From NCBI GenBank assembly GCA_023128035.1, contig JAGMES010000153.1, positions 1 through 10,237 of the forward strand: 10,237 bases of DNA. The letters run 5' to 3'. Below, one piece after another: positions 9,801 through 10,237 of the stretch (the first letter of the stretch is position 1; every line of letters begins with the position of its first letter). The position numbers and the translations under genes were made by a program. The notes beneath the pieces were generated by a model. The model saw only the letters and a list, made by a program, of their open reading frames with translations, did no database searches and was not told where the DNA came from. Source of the DNA: Halanaerobiales bacterium. Lineage in GTDB: Bacteria > Bacillota_F > Halanaerobiia > DY22613.

Positions 9801-10220
9801 TGCTAAGTTATTAGGGTCAATAGTGTTGTTTGAAAGGATATTATACTTTTTATTAATATCTTCTGTAGTTAATAAGTAAGGTCGTTGTAATACTTTCCAT
9901 ACTTTGGATAATTTTAGTTTTTGCTCGTCTGTTTTTCCTAATGGTGTAAATACAGGAACAATTCCTCCTAACAGTGATGCCCAAAGCACTTGGACAAAAT
10001 CCTGATTGTGTTCTAATTGTAATACTACTTCATCTCCAGCTTGAATACCATTTTGCTGTAGTATATATAAAATTCGAAGAGCTTGATGATACAATTCTCT
10101 ATACGATAAATATCTTTCTTCATCTTCTTTTTCAATAAATATGATTCCTTTAGAATCTAAAAAACTATCCTCAAAAAATATTTCGATTAAACTTTGAAAA
10201 TCAGTTATTTTTCTTTTCAT
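3726..10220 (-). CDS. Lipopeptide-type NRPS, loading plus first module (AL-ACP-C-A-PCP-E)
   Basis: A complete 2164-residue cytoplasmic megasynthase that should start a lipopeptide. Domains by residue: acyl-AMP ligase about 1-555 (SSGSTGDPKG at 175-184, YGMTETG 327-333, catalytic Lys547 in RSGKIQR); carrier 1 about 585-657 (GGNSL, phosphopantetheine Ser619); LCL-like condensation about 672-1100 (HHIISDG 798-804); adenylation about 1108-1600 (TSGSTGKPKG, YGPTES, Lys1594 in NGK); carrier 2 about 1612-1690 (LGGDS, Ser1650); epimerisation about 1700-2138 (HHLVIDG 1834-1840, EGHGRE 1967-1972). The last 25 or so residues form an acidic tail like a donor docking (COM) segment. All core motifs look intact. 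The ATG at 10220 follows an AAAGGAGG box at 6-nt spacing. Known for these families: an acyl-AMP ligase beside a carrier loads a fatty acid without CoA, and LGGDS carriers precede E domains. Inference: it makes acyl-D-aminoacyl-S-carrier and passes it to the gene 2 protein. The acyl chain and exact amino acid are not certain. Confidence 0.96.
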   Translation of the reverse strand: MKRKITDFQSLIEIFFEDSFLDSKGIIFIEKEDEERYLSYRELYHQALRILYILQQNGIQAGDEVVLQLEHNQDFVQVLWASLLGGIVPVFTPLGKTDEQKLKLSKVWKVLQRPYLLTTEDINKKYNILSNNTIDPNNLAVMKKNNVMLDKIMENEREGIIYAGKNDDPAVMLFSSGSTGDPKGIILTHTNLLAVIDSIIHASSATSDDIYLSWTPLTHILGLSGFHFIPFFVQSNQYLISTELFLTNPQLWFSKTHELQATILSSPNFGYKHFLEFFQCQNAKKWDLSSVRSIFNIAEPISADLCNEFLDCLAPYGLKRTTMLPCYGMTETGLIITMKPDGEEFGYYNIDRRSILIGNAVKDINKDDDNSAVFVDVGAPIECCSVRICDKNNQILGENIVGYIQAKGKNVITGYYKNPEANKKSFTEDGWLMTGDVGFMRNGRVIVTGRAKNIIFVNGVNYFPHDIERVALGVTGIEEGKIAVCGITDEKERGEKIIGFVVYDQDKDIKDFIPLVKNIKKHINKKMGLELVDVVPVKEIPKTRSGKIQRYKLGSQYKDSVFDELIQKIDFYINEELNNKQVGLPTNSIENILVEIWSEIFGIEKISIYDHFLDMGGNSLKAASVSYKVHKELNVKLEIREVFAIPILKDLAEYIGKAKRSEYSPIVVIEEKEYYPVSSAQKRIYAVSQLEGDQTSYNLPYMMIISGKLDKERFLDALKEILKRHDSLRTVFEMINGQLMQRINKNMELDIVEMVVGDNELENIVAEFVRPFDLSKAPLIRTSLIKFNDQYLFMFDMHHIISDGTSIGIFIDELIQLYKGEDLPELTIQYKDFTVWQEQLFDGEIYKEQEKYWLSQFEDEVPVLNLPTDHVRPVVQSFAGETIKIKLCKELTSQLNHLIKKEDASVFMVLLASFNLLLSRYIGQEDILIGTAVAARSHSDLENMIGMFVNTLAMRNSVKGTKTFVDFLAEVKENSLKAYENQDYQFDMLVEKLGVQRNQDRNALIDVVFVLENTNLSEMNVDDLKFEPYEYRNKTAKFDLTLYAFESDDHIRLEFEYSTDLFKKETIERMSSHFVNILREIVENPKLKIADIEMISEEEKLQILNEFNNTRNDYPKEKTIQQLFEEQVENRPNNIAVVFKGNKSCEADYLSYRELNAKANQLARVLRKREVTAEQIVGIVVEPSLEMIVGILGILKAGGAYLPIDPAYPEERITYMLKDSDTRVLLTQGHLARQLSFTGEIIDLTDEKIYIEDTSNLESITDSTNLAYVIYTSGSTGKPKGVMVEHKSVVNLIWWHVDYYSVTSLDQSTKYAGFSFDASVWEIFPYIVKGATIHIIYDEIRLDIQKLNEYYEANNITISFLPTQICEQIMLLNNQSLRILYTGGDKLKSYIPQRYRLINNYGPTESTVVSTNYEVKEKLDNIPIGKPIFNTQVFILDKNNALQPIGVPGELCISGDSLTRGYLNRPELTAEKFILNPIKQNGERTYRTGDLARWLSDGNIEFLGRIDHQVKIRGFRIELGEIENQLLKHDQVKETVVIERTDHNNHQYLCAYIVSDRELSVTELRMYLNEKLPENMIPSYFSHLEKMPLTPNGKINRKALPEPDGNLVVGTEYVAPTTEAEIKLATIWGNILGTEMVGINDNFFELGGDSIKAIQILARAKEQGINLTVKDVFKYKVISKLLKNVDYGKQKKMISQKEIEGEVLLTPIQKWFFEQKLHHQHYFNQTNLFSVKTDVDLERLEKVFKKIIAHHDVLRMSYKVREGQIVQYNRKIDEVDFKLEFVNLTKDKYSVQREKLKKISEAVQDSLNLETDLLIKAVVFDLGEHGKRLLIAIHHLVIDGVSWRILTEDIENLYKSYLRKELPAKTTSFKEWSQRLSEYAMSDKIDIEYWEKIDQTKIQSLVKMPVNENYLRDHDELLIELDENQTELLLTKVNRAYNTEINDVLLSALIMTFTEVLGTDNILLNLEGHGREEIMDDTDLTRTIGWFTSAFLVYLEKKESIEKTIKHVKENLRRIPNKGVQYGIAQYLGGYTQLQELKAEISFNYLGQFDNSFSNIKESDNQLLSGCNEDAGMYFHINNQHTYLIDINGMVIDGKLRLTISYNTRWISDDLMQKIKEMYVRNMGEILTHCMNKTDQSFTASDFGVENKLDEDDIDIISQLYNFS
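3804..5123 (-). other. Epimerisation domain
   Basis: Residues about 1700-2138 of gene 1. Seen: LLTPIQKWFFEQ (1704-1715), HHLVIDGVSWRIL (1834-1846), EGHGRE (1967-1972), TRTIGWFTSAF (1981-1991), NKGVQYGI (2017-2024) and ISFNYLGQFD (2041-2050), which match the E-domain motif series in order. The His of HHxxxDG and the Glu of EGHGRE, the catalytic pair known in tyrocidine E domains, are both present. It should convert the carrier-bound L-residue of module 1 to a D/L mixture from which the next DCL domain takes the D form. Confidence 0.94.
5151..5387 (-). other. Peptidyl carrier protein 2
   Basis: Residues about 1612-1690 of gene 1. DNFFELGGDSIKA (1641-1653) gives Ser1650 as the phosphopantetheine site. 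The LGGDS form, with Asp before Ser, is typical of carriers that present their residue to an epimerisation domain, which does follow here. Confidence 0.92.
5358..5416 (-). repeat. Direct repeat copy in adenylation-carrier linker (gene 1)
   Basis: Partner of the 59-nt repeat at 785-843, in the same orientation and reading frame. It codes for the same linker just after Lys1594 and before carrier 2. Flanking sequence diverges quickly on the carrier side, from SIKAI to SLKAT style, and more slowly on the adenylation side. Confidence 0.85.
5421..6899 (-). other. Adenylation domain 1, Leu-like code DAWFYGNVVK
   Basis: Residues about 1108-1600 of gene 1, with all core motifs: YTSGSTGKPKGV from 1271, NNYGPTES 1399-1406, YRTGDLARW 1486-1494, and NGKINR with Lys1594. 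Aligned by eye to GrsA-PheA, the code residues are Asp1317, Ala1318, Trp1321, Phe1360, Tyr1381, Gly1383, Asn1400, Val1408, Val1409, Lys1594. This differs from the leucine code DAWFLGNVVK only at the fifth position (Tyr for Leu). Leucine or a related hydrophobic residue is the best guess. Confidence 0.85.
6921..8207 (-). other. Condensation domain 1 (LCL-like, used with an acyl donor)
   Basis: Residues about 672-1100 of gene 1: PVSSAQKRIY (676-685), RHDSLRTVF (724-732), HHIISDG (798-804, the second His being the catalytic one), and IGMFVNTLAMR (945-955). By motif it resembles ordinary LCL domains, including the one starting at the end of gene 2. By position it must join an acyl group to the first amino acid, the job of a starter C domain. 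Confidence 0.9.
8250..8468 (-). other. Carrier protein 1 (acyl-accepting)
   Basis: Residues about 585-657 of gene 1. The motif DHFLDMGGNSLKAA (610-623) places the phosphopantetheine on Ser619. It follows the ligase domain directly and precedes the first condensation domain, so it should hold the starter acyl group. Its GGNSL motif looks like an NRPS carrier rather than a polyketide-type ACP (usually GxDSL). Confidence 0.9.
8556..10220 (-). other. Loading domain: fatty-acyl-AMP ligase (FAAL/AL) like
   Basis: Residues 1 to about 555 of gene 1 form an ANL-superfamily adenylating domain, but not an amino-acid-activating one. It lacks the FDASVW motif of true A domains. Instead it has SWTPLTHILGLSGFHF (213-228) and SSPNFGYKHF (265-274), which resemble the PLxHDMGLIGF and SPNFGY stretches of FAAL/AL domains. 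Its A8 region, GRAKNIIFVNGVNYFPHDIE (449-468), resembles the FAAL form GRxKDxIxxxGxNxxPxDIE. Lys547 in SGKIQR is the expected catalytic lysine. Expected reaction: carboxylic acid plus ATP to acyl-AMP, then transfer to Ser619 of the adjacent carrier. Chain length cannot be read from sequence. Confidence 0.87.
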
Positions 10221-10226
10221 TTTCTT

Positions 10227-10234
10227 CCTCCTTT
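10227..10234 (-). promoter_or_regulatory. Ribosome binding site of gene 1
   Basis: On the minus strand AAAGGAGG lies 6 nt before the ATG at 10220. It is a near-perfect Shine-Dalgarno match of Firmicute type and fixes the start. The promoter must lie beyond the window edge. Confidence 0.9.
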
Positions 10235-10237
10235 TGC

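Overview
The window is AT-rich and is filled by two large genes on the minus strand, transcribed from high to low coordinates. Both encode multimodular non-ribosomal peptide synthetases (NRPS). The AT-rich codon use, the strong AAAGGAGG ribosome binding site and the style of the condensation and adenylation domains point to a low-GC Firmicute, such as a clostridial, Bacillus-like or Paenibacillus-like organism. The sequence does not allow a genus to be named.

Gene 1 (10220 to 3726, complete, 2164 aa) has the domain order fatty-acyl-AMP ligase-like loading domain, carrier protein, condensation, adenylation, carrier protein, epimerisation. A 40-nt gap without a terminator separates it from gene 2. 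Gene 2 (3685 down to base 1, GTG start, runs off the window after 1228 codons) has the order condensation (DCL type), adenylation, carrier protein, condensation (LCL type, incomplete).

Together they read as the opening of a lipopeptide assembly line. A free carboxylic (probably fatty) acid is adenylated and loaded on carrier 1. It is condensed onto the amino acid of module 1, whose specificity code is Leu-like with one change. That residue is epimerised to D and handed in trans to the DCL domain of gene 2, whose adenylation domain carries a code matching the classic leucine code. The dipeptide then goes to a third module beyond base 1. The predicted start of the product is acyl-D-(Leu-like)-L-Leu-X. 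No thioesterase, transporter, regulator, promoter or resistance gene lies in the window, so the product length, release mode and regulation are unknown.

No RNA gene, mobile element or CRISPR array was seen. The only non-coding DNA is the 40-nt junction (3686-3725) and 17 nt ahead of gene 1 (10221-10237). The short plus-strand open frames are antisense shadows of the NRPS genes.
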